NCBI GenBank assembly: GCA_963971225.1 | Contig: OZ020270.1 | Coordinates: 28,829,123 to 28,893,122 of the forward strand | Length of the DNA: 64,000 bases | Reading direction: 5' to 3' | Origin: Melieria omissa | Taxonomy: Eukaryota; Arthropoda; Insecta; Diptera; Ulidiidae | Shown: positions 53,198-63,764 of the stretch, one piece after another | Layout of the letters: each line of letters begins with the position of its first letter | Numbering within the stretch: the first letter of the stretch is position 1 | The notes under the pieces: model-generated | Database searches by the model: none | Seen by the model: only the letters and a program-made list of their open reading frames with translations | What the model was told of the DNA's origin: nothing | Program-made: the position numbers and the translations under genes

Positions 53198-55168
53198 TTG
53201 TGGTACGTGTCGAGCCAGATGTTAGCGGCCTATGGAGCGCCCATTTTTTGTTTTCGATTCCTTTGTGCGCGAAAGAAACGGGACATTTCCAGCGAGCAGC
53301 GTTGTGCGAAGAGCTCTCGCGTGGAATGTGTGCTAGAAGGAGCGAGTCGCCGATTGTTGCGCAATTCGTTTCTCTTCCATTCGATCAGCGAACGCAGAAG
53401 CGAAAGCATCGCGAGTGAGCAGTTGTGTTGGTGAATTTAAAAAAAAAAAAGAGGAGAAAGAAGAAGCAGCAGCAATCGGTGAGCTACAGTCCACTAGGAG
53501 CGTGGTGCGGGTAAAAGGATTTAGAGCAAATTTGTTATTATTGTGGTGCATGGAAAATCGTTTGAGCTTCAGTTGAGTGCTTGTTTGGTGCATGCGGTTT
53601 GGTTCGAGTAAGCATATTATTGTGCAATGAAATTTCGTTTGTGTGCCTGCTTGGCGCATGCGTTGGTGCGGCCGAGTTTATTGTTGTTGTTGTGCTCGGA
53701 AATTTCGTTTGTGTGCCTGCTTGGCGCAAGCGTTGGAGCGACCGAGTTTATTGTTGTTGTTGTGCTCGGAAATTTCGTTTGTGTGCCTGCTTGGCGCACG
53801 CGTTGGTGCGACCGAGTTTATTGTTGTTGTTGTGCTCGGAAATCTCGTTTGTGTGCCTTCTTGGCGCACGCGTTTGGTGCGAGCAGGTTTATTGTTGTTG
53901 TTGTGCTCGGAAATTTCGTTTGTGTGCCTGCTTGGCGCACGCATTGGTGCGAGCGAGTTTATTGTTGTTGTACATGCAGGTTTCGTTTGTATGCCAGTCA
54001 GGTGCTTGCATGGCGCATGCGTTGGTGCGACCGAGTTTATTGTTGTTGTTGTGCTCGGAAATTTCGTTTGTGTGCCTGCTTGGCGCACGCGTTTGGTGCG
54101 AACGAGTTGGTCGTTGCTGTTGTGCTCGGAAATTTCGTTTGTGTGCTTGCTTGGCGCATGCTTTGGTGCGAGCGAATTTATTGTTGTTGTACAAGAAAGT
54201 TTCGTTTGTGTGCTAGTCGGGTGCTTGCTTGGCGCATGCGTTGGTGCGAGCGAGCTTATTGTTGTTGTTGTACAAGAAAGTTTCGTTTGTGTGCTAGTCG
54301 GGTGCTTGCTTGGCGCATGCGTTGGTGCGAGCGAGCTTATTGTTGTTGTTGTACGAGGAAGTTTCGTTTGTGTGCCAGTCGGGTGCTTGCTTTACGCATG
54401 CGTTTTGGTGCGAGTGGGCTTATTGGTGTTGTTGTGCATGGAGATTTCGTTTATTGTGTGCTATTTAATGTTTGTTTGGTGCATGCGTTTGGTCGGTGCA
54501 AGTGGCCACCTAGTGGTTGTTGTGGTGCAAGGAAAAATCTGGAAACATGTGCCTGCAGGGCGTATGGTTTCGGAGGTGCAAGTGTGTGCGCAAGGGACGC
54601 GCGTAACTGCGGTCCCGCTGTTGCTGAGCTGGTGGTGCGAGTGTGTGCGCAAGGGACGCGCGTAACTGCGGTCCCGCTATTGCTGAGCTGGTGGTGCGAT
54701 GGTGCCGTTATTCTTGGAATCAAAGTGTGCTAGATTGATATGCATATCTGAGCTAGAGCTGCAAGAATAAGAAAATCAGAAGAGAGCTAGAGCAGCAAGA
54801 ATAAGAAAATGAAAAGAGAGCTAGAATAGCAAGAATAAGAAAATGAAAAGAGAGCTAGAATAGCAAGAATGAGAAAATGAAAAGAGAGCTAGAAAAGAGA
54901 GAGCAAGAACGCTTCAAGCAGTGTGCCAGTCAGAGTGCCAGGAATTCCAAGAATAAATTCGAAACAAAACGATTGCAAGCAGTGTGCTAGTCAGAGTGCC
55001 ATGAATGAATTCGGAAAAGAAAATTGTGCTTAGCGACAGGTTGAAGCCTGTTGTTATTACACAGTGTGCGTTGCGTACAAGAAATGACTATGCAGGGGCA
55101 AGAACAGTTAATGATTTGGACTTTGCGCTAATCCTTGGCGCTTGGTGCTTGTTTTCTATTGCAGTGAA
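53198..55168 (+). other. Long leader of BEL2
   Basis: Nearly 2 kb between LTR and gag. Apart from the 70-bp array it holds a two-copy repeat of about 54 bp near 54590-54700 (GCAAGGGACGCGCGTAACTG) and about four copies of an AGAGAGCTAGA...AAGAATAAGAAAATGAA unit near 54770-54900. Confidence 0.75.
53625..54445 (+). repeat. 70-bp minisatellite in the BEL2 leader (about 11 units)
   Basis: Units of 69-71 bp marked by AAATTTCGTTTGTGTGCCTG at 53631, 53700, 53770, 53840, 53911 and onward, with TTGTTGTTGTTGTGCTCGG linkers. Some later units carry an extra GTCGGGTGCTTGC insert. Long open frames across it are by-products of the repeat. Confidence 0.9.
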
Positions 55169-56167
55169 ATGGCAGCACGCAATAATTTGGAGACGTTGGC
55201 GGCGACGATCAGCCGCACACTGTGCTTCGTAAAGGGGCCAGAGTTTGAGGACGTCACGCTGGAGCAAGCGAAGGTACGCCGTACCAACCTAGAAGTAGTT
55301 TGGGCGAAATATAATGACGCCTACGAGAAGGTAATCGGCGTGACGCCCAGGGAGCAGAGGGGGCAGTTGGAGCAAGCCACGCTGGTGCGGGTTGAGGAAG
55401 AGTATTTTGAGGCGCACGCTTTGTTCAACGCCAAAATCAATCAATTGGAGCCAAGACAGGTGCAAGTGGAAAATGAGCCAGAGATCAGGGTGCAGGTGCA
55501 TATGCCAGTGCAGCAGAACGACATAAAGAACACGTGGGGCGAGTTCGATGGAGCACCAACCAAATGGCCAGGGTTTCGCGACCGGTTCAAGGCTGCGGTG
55601 CATGAAAATGCGGGCGTGGACCCGGCGTACAAATTCTTGTATTTAGCGAGCTCGTTGGTGGGGCATGCTAAGCTCACGTTTGGGCAATGGCAATTTTCTG
55701 CAGAGAACTACACGCAGGCATGGGAGCGTCTGAACCAAATGCACGACCAGAGCTACCTGATCGGGCGCGAGCATTTGCGAAATTTTATAAGGCTCCCAGA
55801 GCTGAGGGGTCAGCCGAAGGCCAACGATTTGCGGCGCATGTCAAATGTAACTCATGAGGTGCGACGGCAGCTGCAGGCGCAGGGTTTGCCAGTGAAGCAC
55901 TGGGACTTCTTCATGGTGCACATGCTACACGAGCGGCTAGATAGCGAGACCGCCAGGCAATGGGAGCTAGCCCGGGAGAGTGACACCCCGACAGTGGATC
56001 AAATGCTGTCTTTTATTGACAGGCAGGCGATCGCGCTGGCCAATACAGCGGATAATCGCAGGCGCATGGAGTCTGTGGTTGTGGTGCCGGAGATAGCTAG
56101 ACAGCCAAAAGCTACAGGTGCTGTTGCTGGCGCTAGAATGGTGCAAGGGCGGGCTTCGATATCGTGA
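55169..56167 (+). pseudogene. gag: BEL2 Gag, capsid part, ended by TGA
   Basis: ATG at 55169 in a GAAATGG context. A helical N-terminal part with VRRTNLEVVWAKYNDAYEKV is followed by the BEL capsid block (FDGAPTKWPGFRDRFKAAV) and a DRQAIAL helix. The TGA at 56165-56167 separates it from the zinc knuckles, which continue in the same frame. BEL elements usually encode Gag-Pol in one frame, so this is either a nonsense mutation or, less likely, a read-through point. Confidence 0.82.
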
Positions 56168-56851
56168 GTGCCAGATCCGCGGACAATGACTTGTGAGGTG
56201 TGTGCCGGGAATCACATGTTGTATCATTGTCCGGAGTTTATGGCTCTGTCATTAAAGGCGCGCAAAGACTATATTTCCAGGCGCAATTTGTGTCCGAATT
56301 GTTTCAAGAAGGGTCATGGAGCGGACAATTGTTATCAGGGCGATTGCTGGAAGTGCCCAGGTAGGCCAAAGCACAACAGCGCGCTGTGTCCAAGCCGCGA
56401 ACCACCGAAGCAGGCAAACAGCGTGCAAGCCAGGATTGAGGGCAAGAATCTACCAAAGCAGAAACGCAAAGTAGACCGACGTCAGAAAGGGGCCAGAGTG
56501 AGAGGCGGGGAGCGAGGGCAAGGTGTGCCAGTAAACTTAAGCGAACCAGACGAAAAACGATCGAAGCTTGAGCAAGAAATAAAAGATAAATGGTTTGAAC
56601 AGTATTCAGCTGGTGCTAATATTAATGCAAATCCGACTATGACGTTGTTACCGACAGCCATGGTCGGAATTGTAGATGATGGGTGCAGGTATGGGCCGGT
56701 GCGTGCATTGCTGGATACGGGAGCACAGGTCAATTTGATGACGTTCGCATTACAGCGAAAATATCGCGTATCCACGCAACCTATGGCGCAGAAGATGATG
56801 CCCACCACCATGACGGTGTGCCAATGCAAGTGGGCAAGAAGGCTAACATAA
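56168..56851 (+). pseudogene. pol: BEL2 nucleocapsid and protease start, frameshifted
   Basis: Same frame as gag. Three Cys/His groups (CEVCAGNHMLYHC, CPNCFKKGHGADNC, CWKCPGRPKHNSALC) are followed by a basic linker. The aspartic protease has ALLDTGAQV near 56705-56731. The frame fails near 56800-56820, and the rest of the protease continues in the frame of the next ORF. Confidence 0.82.
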
Positions 56852-59800
56852 AAATAAAGCCATGGTTTGCAGCGGCATGTGAGCTAGAGGCAGAGCTGTG
56901 GGTTCTGCCAAAAGAGAGCCAGTGGGGGCCAGTATTACCATCCGGTAGTATACGGATGATGGCACAAGATGGTTTACCAGATCCGCTTGCAGATCCGGAT
57001 TACTGGCAACCGAAAAGTGTGCATGTCTTACTAGGAGCAAGTTTCGTGGCAAGGATTGTCATCAGTGTTATGCCGAATAAATTGAATAACATGACGTTAA
57101 TGGAAACGGTGCTAGGTATGGTCGTTTTTGGAGAGCATGCGCAGAAAGTCAACGAGCAAACAGGTGAGCTAGTGTCTATGATTGAGTGCGAGAATAATGA
57201 GGAGCTTGACAAGTTGTTTAAGAAGTTTTGGGAGCTTGATCAAATCAAAGAGCATGCAAGGAGAACGCCAGAGGAGGAGCTAGTTGAAAACAATTTCGTT
57301 AATACATATCGCAGAGCCAGCGACGGCAGATTCGTCGTTACCATACCATTGAAAACAGTTAATGACATTGGGTGCTCAAGAGAGATTGCGTTGCGTCGCT
57401 TCTTATATTTGGAGAAGCGATTGGAAAGGGAGCCAGAACTCAGAATGTCCTACATGTCCTACATAGAATATGAGGGGCTTGGGCACATGGAGCTAGTTAG
57501 TGAGCATGCTAGACCAGGTGCATTAGTTTATTATATACCACATCATTGTGTTACCAAAAAGTTTCGCGTGGTATTCGACGCTAGTTGTCGTACTACTAAA
57601 GGCATATCGTTAAATGAGGTGCAGTTGCTAGGCGAAAAGTTGCAAAGGAATTTGCATGAAATAATTATGCGTTTTAGAAGGCATAAAGTCGCTTTCTCTT
57701 CGGATATCAAAATGATGTTCCGGCAGGTGCGGATTGCTAGACATCAATGGGATTTGCAAAGAATATTTTGGCGCGAGAATAGGCAAACCCCATTGAGAGA
57801 ATATTGGCTGACTGTGGTCACCTATGGCATGACGTCATCAGCACACAATTCGGTGCGAGCAGTTATACAGTGTGCAAGAGATGCAGAGGAGAAATATCCT
57901 GAAGCTGCGAATGCAATCATAAATGACATGTACATGGATGACTGCGTATCTGGTGCTAGCAGCGAGCAAGATGCCATTACGTTGGCAAAACAAATGGCGC
58001 GGATTTTGATTGGGGCAGGGTTTGAGCTTCGTAAATGGAAGTCGAACAGTAGGTTGTTCATGGAGGAAATGCATTCAAATGAAAAGGAAGAGATGATGCA
58101 GTTCGATGAAGAAGCTAAGGTGCTAGGGCTAGTATGGCTAGTGGCGCAAGACAAGTACACATTCATTGTGAAAACACCAGTTATAAGGGAGCCAGTTACA
58201 AAGCGGCTGATTGCAAGTCGAGTGCTTCAGCTGTATGACCCAAATGGATATATTTCTCCAGTAACGGTCGTGGGCAAGATTATTATACAGGACTTATGGC
58301 GCTTGAAAGTGGTATGGGACGAAGAATTGCCAAAGGAACTAGAAGACAAATTTAGAGATTATTGGGGCCAGATTAAGGAGCTAGAAAACTTTATGATCCC
58401 AAGATGGATTGGTGCAAGAAATAATGCAAAGTTAGAAGTGCATGGATTTGCTGACGCCTCTGAGAAGGCGTATGGTGCTGTTATCTATGTGAGGATAGAA
58501 CGTGAAAATGGGGCAATAGCATGTAATTTGCTAGTATCCAAGACAAAAGTGGCGCCAGTTAACAAATTGACGATACCGAGACTAGAATTGTCAGCGTGCG
58601 AGTTGTTAGCTAGATTGGGAAAGAGTGCTAGACAGTCAATGGAATGGAGCGATGTTAGCTGTACATTCTGGATAGATTCGTTCGTGGTGTTGTATTGGCT
58701 GGGCAAGCAGCCAAGAGAGTTGAAGACCTTTGTTGGTAATCGTGTTGCAGCGATACAACAGAGCGTTGGGGCAAGTAGATGGAAACATGTGAGCACAGCA
58801 GATAACCCAGCAGATTTGGCGAGTAGGGGTTTGAAAGCAAGTGAATTGGTGGACAACAAATTGTGGCTGCAAGGTCCAGCCTGGTTATCTAAACCAAAGG
58901 AGCAATGGCCAGCTGATAAGTTTGAGCAAGCAAAGGAGCAGTGGCCATCTGACAAGTTTGAGCCAGTGAAGGAGCAATATTCGATAGAGGCGGAGCAAGA
59001 AATCAAAGTAAATGTAGTAAAAGTGTGCGAGGGGCCATTGAGTATTTTTGTGCCAAAAATGGGGGGAGGCGGTGTGGTCGTCCCACTCACACAGTATGAG
59101 GGCAAGTTGGAGAAAATATTAAATATTTTGGTATATTGCAAGCGTTTTATAGATGCCTTAAGGGTGAGATATGCGAAAAAAGAGAGAGCTAGAAGACCGC
59201 GAGTAGGTCGTAGGCCAAGGAGCAAGAATGCAAGAATACCACTTCCAAGTAATGAAGAAAGATCGCGTGCGATGGAATATTTGGTAAAAGAATCACAGGA
59301 GCAAGATTTTTATAAAGAGCTAGCGATGATACGGAAAGAAAATCGGTTGCCAGAACGAAGTAAGCTAGAGCCATTACGTCCGATCTTGGACAAAAATGGA
59401 TTGATAAGAGTCGGGGGCAGGTTAATAAATGCAGAAAAAGAATATGAAATCAGGCATCAGGTTATCATTGCGAAGGGTTCAAGGTTAGCATATTTGATAA
59501 TTGACTATGCGCATAGACAAACCAAACATGGAGCAGTGCAAGTTATGACCCAGTATATTCGGCAGAAATATTGGATTCCTCGGATAAGGGATGAGCTCAG
59601 AAGATTTTTACACAAATGTGTGGTGTGCGTGCGTTACAGCTACAAGCTGGAGCAACGGTTGATGGCAAATCTACCAGCCGATCGAGTGCAAGTGGGCAAG
59701 CCTTTTTTACATTCTGGTTTAGACTATGCTGGGCCATTCAATGTCCATTTGAGGGTGCGAGATGATTACGTAGCAAAAAGCAAATGCTGGATCGCGATAT

Positions 59801-60633
59801 TTGTGTGCCTGAAGACCCGGGCTGTTCATATTGATATGGTGCTAGATCTAACTACTCAATCATTCATTGCGTGTTATGAGAGATTTATCGGAAGACGTGG
59901 AAGATGTGAGCGCATGTACAGTGACAATGCGACGACGTTTGTTGGTGCAAATAGGATGATCAAGAGAACAATTGACTATTGGAGGGAGCAAGAGATGCTA
60001 GAACATTTGAGTATGAAAGGTACAGAATGGCACTTTATGATTCCAGCTGCCCCACATCAAGGTGGAATTTACGAAGCAGCTGTGAAGTCCATGAAGTATC
60101 ATTTAACGAGAGTCGTGGGCCAGAGAACGCTGGCACGGGACCAGCTTGCGACGTTATTGGTGCAAGTAGAAGCGATTCTGAATTCGTGGCCGTTGTATCC
60201 GATATCAGACGATCCGACGGATGTGCAAGCATTGACACCGGGGCATTTTCTTATTGGAGAGCCGCTGGTACTGCCACCTCCCTTTGCATTGGACGAGCAA
60301 CCAAACACGGAGGGCATTAAGCTTTGGAAAGAGCGCCAGACTATGTTAAAGCATTTTTGGGCTAGATGGCAAGTTGATTATTTGAATAGTTTGCAGGAGC
60401 GCAAGAAATGGCGCAGAGAGAGAGAGAATTTGAGAGTGGGCCAGCTAGTTCTCATCAAGGCAGAGAACTTTCCGCCAGCGCAGTGGGCGCTAGGCAGAGT
60501 GTGCAAGTTAATTCTGAGCAATGACAAGCTCGTACGATCCGTGGAGATTGAGACCCAGACAAGCAGATTGACCAGACCCGTGCAGAAGCTATGCATATTG
60601 CCGGTGGAGCCTGCCAATGTGGAGCCGGAGTGA
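56815..60633 (+). pseudogene. pol: BEL2 protease end, RT, RNase H, integrase (intact long frame)
   Basis: The open frame runs to the natural stop at 60631-60633. RT shows FRVVFDASCRTTKG and YMDD at 57931-57942. RNase H shows HGFADASEKAYG, IPRLELSACELL and FWIDSFV. A repeated WPxDKFE linker lies near 58900-58980. Integrase has an H-x-H / C-x2-C finger (HRQTKHG to KCVVC), then DYAGPF, SDNATTF and the Glu in GGIYEAAVKSMK, so the DDE set is present. The C-terminal part ends in TRPVQKLCILP. Only the upstream break prevents continuous Gag-Pol. Confidence 0.88.
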
Positions 60634-60737
60634 CTGGAGTGCTAAGATTAGAATTAAGTTGATTGTTAATTGTATTGTTATTAATTGCTAATGCAAGCTG
60701 ATTGTATTTAATGAAAACCGTTGGTTTTCGCTGGCAC
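60634..60737 (+). other. BEL2 3' untranslated segment
   Basis: A/T-rich sequence between the pol stop and the 3' LTR. I see no clear polypurine tract. Confidence 0.5.
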
Positions 60738-61010
60738 TGTTTCGTACAGGGACGATCTCCTGTGCGATTGACTTGTTCGCACAGGGACGATCGTCTCTGG
60801 CCGAAGTAGTCAGTCGTGCAGTGAGCGTGAAGCGGACGAGACGTCCATTTTTGGTGCGAGTTTTTAATCGGTGCAAGATGTGCGTGTGCATGTAGTACGG
60901 AAAATAAATTCGGTTTTTTGAGCTGATGGCTTTTTCCCAACGAGTGCGCGTTTTATTTAAACCGGGTTGCATTCCGTAGTTTCCACCGCCAATCGAAGTT
61001 GGTGGGAACA
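60738..61010 (+). repeat. 3' LTR of BEL2
   Basis: Same length as the 5' LTR with about five substitutions. Ends GGGAACA, followed by the ATACG duplication. Confidence 0.88.
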
Positions 61011-61138
61011 ATACGATTTTTAAAATATAAATTAAAAATAACTGTTATTTGTTGAGTCTTTAAATAAAAGTAAAAAATAACTCTTAAAAATTGATTTTTA
61101 TAATAAAACTTATGACTGTCACGGTTCCTGGTCTATAC

Positions 61139-61510
61139 ATTATATTAAACAAATATTTATTTAGCTCAAAAACAGTTTTTTGCGTTTCCTGAAAAATCAA
61201 AAAAATTGAGTTGTGTCACTTTTGTTGTGCGTGTGCGATATACGGATTTGAAAATTCGTTTGCGTTCCGAATTTAAAAAAATTTGTGCAAATGCGAACGC
61301 ATTTCTTGTTGGTTAAAAATACTACAAGTATTGGTAATTGAATTGAACTATTGAAGTAAAATCTTTTAAAATACAATTTTCACGCAGAATACGACAAGAA
61401 GACGTTGCAGACGCAGGACACAGAAAATACTTGCATCATTGCTGGGCTATTTTCTTTCTTCTTGACGCAAATGAGGGAAAAATGCACCCACGTTCAACAT
61501 AGGTTTTGCC
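61139..61510. other. Right flank of the hAT MITE
   Basis: No gene. Holds the inverted counterpart (61201-61245) of the motif at 51522-51567, supporting an older element spanning both sides. Confidence 0.4.
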
Positions 61511-61795
61511 GTGGCTAAAAAAGAAATGAACAAGGAGTATGTGAAAACATGTTACGAGATCTGTCGGTTGGTGATCAAATGGAGCAGCGGCTATTCTTTA
61601 GTTTCCATAAAATGGACAAAGCGTCGTTTGATCACCTACTATCACTTGTCTCGCAATTGGACCCGAAGCGCGTTTGGCTTTGGCGTTACATTTTTTGGCG
61701 ACCGGCAATTCATTTCGTTCATTGCAGTACTTGTTCAGAATACCACAATGCAATATTTCAAAAAATATACCTAAAGGTGCTCGATGCCATATACA
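61511..61795 (+). pseudogene. Possible PIF/Harbinger transposase N-terminal fragment
   Basis: Overlapping broken frames include EQRLFFSFHKMDKASFDHLL followed by SLVSQLDP, which resembles the segment before the nuclease core in Harbinger-type transposases. No catalytic residues are included, and the SINE insertion ends it. Recognition rests on one short motif. Confidence 0.35.
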
Positions 61796-62122
61796 ATTAA
61801 TTAATTGATTGGCACGACAGCCCGCTTACGCGAGACTAAGGCCTAGCTTCCCGCAACCACCCGTGTTGTGCGTGTGAATTTTGTACGCGGGTGGAAGGGA
61901 CCTACAGTTTTATGCCGGTTCCGAACGGCAGGTTGGGAGCTTTTTCATAGGCAATTTTTACTCTCAGAGGTTTGCCATTTCCAGCTGAGAGGACAGCCAC
62001 CGAAAGAGAAAACGAGTTTCCCGTTATTTTTTTTAGGTGTTACTACATGCAGAATTCGAACTAGCGTCGCTCTGCATGCGACTCGCTTGGACCGCGCACT
62101 AACCAACTGAGCCACGGCGGCT
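61796..62122 (-). mobile_element. tRNA-derived SINE, 327 bp
   Basis: On the minus strand the head (from 62122) has an A box (TGGCTCAGTTGG) and a B box (AGTTCGAATTC) spaced as in a tRNA. The unrelated body contains a CTGTAGGTCCCTTCC block and ends in an AATT-rich tail. The flanking duplication CGATGCCATATACA (61782-61795, 62123-62136) is 14 bp and perfect. Pol III transcription and LINE-driven insertion are expected for such elements. Confidence 0.85.
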
Positions 62123-62136
62123 GCGATGCCATATAC

Positions 62137-62510
62137 ACTAGTCAGAATAAGTATGCGTACATGCAAGTAAAAAATATGTAATGATAAATTTTGACCTCAA
62201 AAATTGGTTCTCTGTTTATAAAAACCTATCCACATTATTCATATGTGTCTTAACTGCACTTTTTGTTCTGTTTTAGATAAATTAAACAAAGAATATTAAG
62301 TAATATCAAAGAATATGAAGTAATATAGAATGCGCATGTGGGCACAAAAGTGTTTTCGACTGTTATGATGCGAGCGGGAAGAGCGAAGCGTAGGCACTTG
62401 AGAATGTTAAGTTCATAACATTTTCTGTTAGATTTTCGTAGGACAACAGCAAAAAGCAATGTTATTGCTCGCAACGGCTTCACTCGTGTACATTGAAATG
62501 GTTGTGTTGC
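62137..62510. other. A/T-rich stretch right of the SINE
   Basis: No gene or motif I can support. Confidence 0.4.
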
Positions 62511-63700
62511 AGCTAGGCTTGCCACCTGTCCTCCATTGTGGAGGACAGTCCTCCAAATTACTCAAATGTCCTCCGTCCTCTAAAGAGGGTAAAAAGTCCT
62601 CCATTTACACGAAATATGTAGATTTTACTCTTAACAATACTTACATTACTTAACATACTTACCACAATGTTAAGCATAATTTGTCATATAACTTTTTGGA
62701 CTGCAATTTTAAGTTGTTAAAAAAGACAGTTCATGACTCAGTTATTACAAAAAAGATTACTTGTGGACGCACAAAAGCTACGATGATTGTTGAAAACGTT
62801 CTCGGTCCTTTTATTTTAAATAACTTGATCTCAAATTTGATTAATGTGATGTCTATTTTACAATTCAAACAGATGCTTCTAATCATAAAAATAGAAAGTT
62901 TTTCTCCATTTGTATACAGTATTTCGACAGATCTACTAACGAATTTCTAACGAAACATCTGTTGGAATGGACAACATGGTTAAAGACGTTTTGTCAAATT
63001 TAAATTTAAATATAAAAAACGTTGTCTCCTTAAGTGCAGATAATACAAACTCTAACTTTGGAAAACACAATTCTTTGTTTTCAAACCTGCAAAAGTCCAA
63101 TGAAAACATTTTGAAAAGCAATTGTCACGCACACATTGTTAATAACGTTTTGAAAAATCGTTAAGCAATTTAGACTTAGATGTCGAGAACGTGATTTTAA
63201 AAATAAATGCTAATTTTTCTGCTGCTGCTAAGCGACGAGAACGTTTAATTGAATTTTGTAGTTTTGCAAATGTAGAGTTTAAAGAGATTTTGCGACATGT
63301 AACTAAAAGGTGGCTATCCCTTTTGCCCGCAATAGATAGAGTTTTGCAAGTTTGGCCAGCTCTCTCAGATTATTTTCTTTCAGAAGAGATATCCAAGCAA
63401 ATGCGATTGGCTTTAGGTATTGAAAATAATCAAATATCTCCAAAAATTAAAATTTATTTATTGTTTTTGTCACATGTCTTACAAACATACTCAGATACTA
63501 TAAAAAAAATTGGAGTCAAACGTTTGTACAGCAATCGAGCTTTTTCAAATTTTGACTGATTTTAGAACACACATTTTCGAACGAAAACAGCAACAATTTT
63601 TTGGATACGAAGTAAAAGTACAATTATCAAAAATGGATCATCTTGAAGAAAGTTCTCTAATAAAAAAAGATTTTTGTCAAATCTTTTGATGTAAATTTAA
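62511..63700 (+). pseudogene. hAT-superfamily transposase remnant
   Basis: The left edge has a CTGTCCTCC/GGAGGACAG hairpin (62526-62548). The coding part runs in three frames (62681-62950, 62967-63164, 63191-63559). It has an SADNTNSNFGKHN block, a CHAHIVNNVLK block and a KRWLSLLPAIDRVLQVWPAL block, all typical of hAT-like transposases of the ZBED/KIAA1586 kind. At least two frameshifts and the absence of a C-terminal dimerisation region make it dead. Confidence 0.65.
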
Positions 63701-63764
63701 ACTATATTGAAGAGTGATCCGATTTTTCTGAAAGTAATTGGGTTTATAAAATTGGAAAACTTAA

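Larger units (their letters stand above)
52925..61010 (+). mobile_element. BEL/Pao retroelement BEL2, both LTRs, ATACG duplication
   Basis: 273-bp LTRs (52925-53197, 60738-61010) start TGTTTCG and end GGGAACA, and are flanked by ATACG (52920-52924, 61011-61015). Five bases is the usual BEL/Pao target duplication. The LTRs differ at about five sites. A long minisatellite-bearing leader precedes gag-pol, which has one in-frame TGA and one frameshift, while RT through integrase is one intact 1.3-kilocodon frame. Confidence 0.92.
52058..61130. mobile_element. hAT-like MITE split by BEL2
   Basis: Imperfect inverted ends CAGGGACCGG / CGGTTCCTG are flanked by a perfect 8-bp duplication, GTCTATAC (52050-52057, 61131-61138). 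Without BEL2 it is about 980 bp. Its left part is a palindromic minisatellite. No coding capacity. Confidence 0.82.

Noticed and set aside
54451..54723. Minus-strand frames in the BEL2 leader
   Set aside because: Antisense of leader repeats; nothing supports expression.
53627..54733. Two long overlapping open frames (up to 368 codons) in the BEL2 leader
   Set aside because: They are translations of the 70-bp minisatellite in different frames, with repeated Cys/Leu-rich peptides, no start context and no domain. Not real genes.
62040..62122. A functional tRNA gene on the minus strand
   Set aside because: A and B boxes are present but the head is joined to a SINE body and tail and flanked by a target duplication, so it is a SINE.
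62137..62165. Possible Tc1-like terminus (AGTCAGAATAAGTATGCG)
   Set aside because: No matching inverted end or TA duplication could be found.
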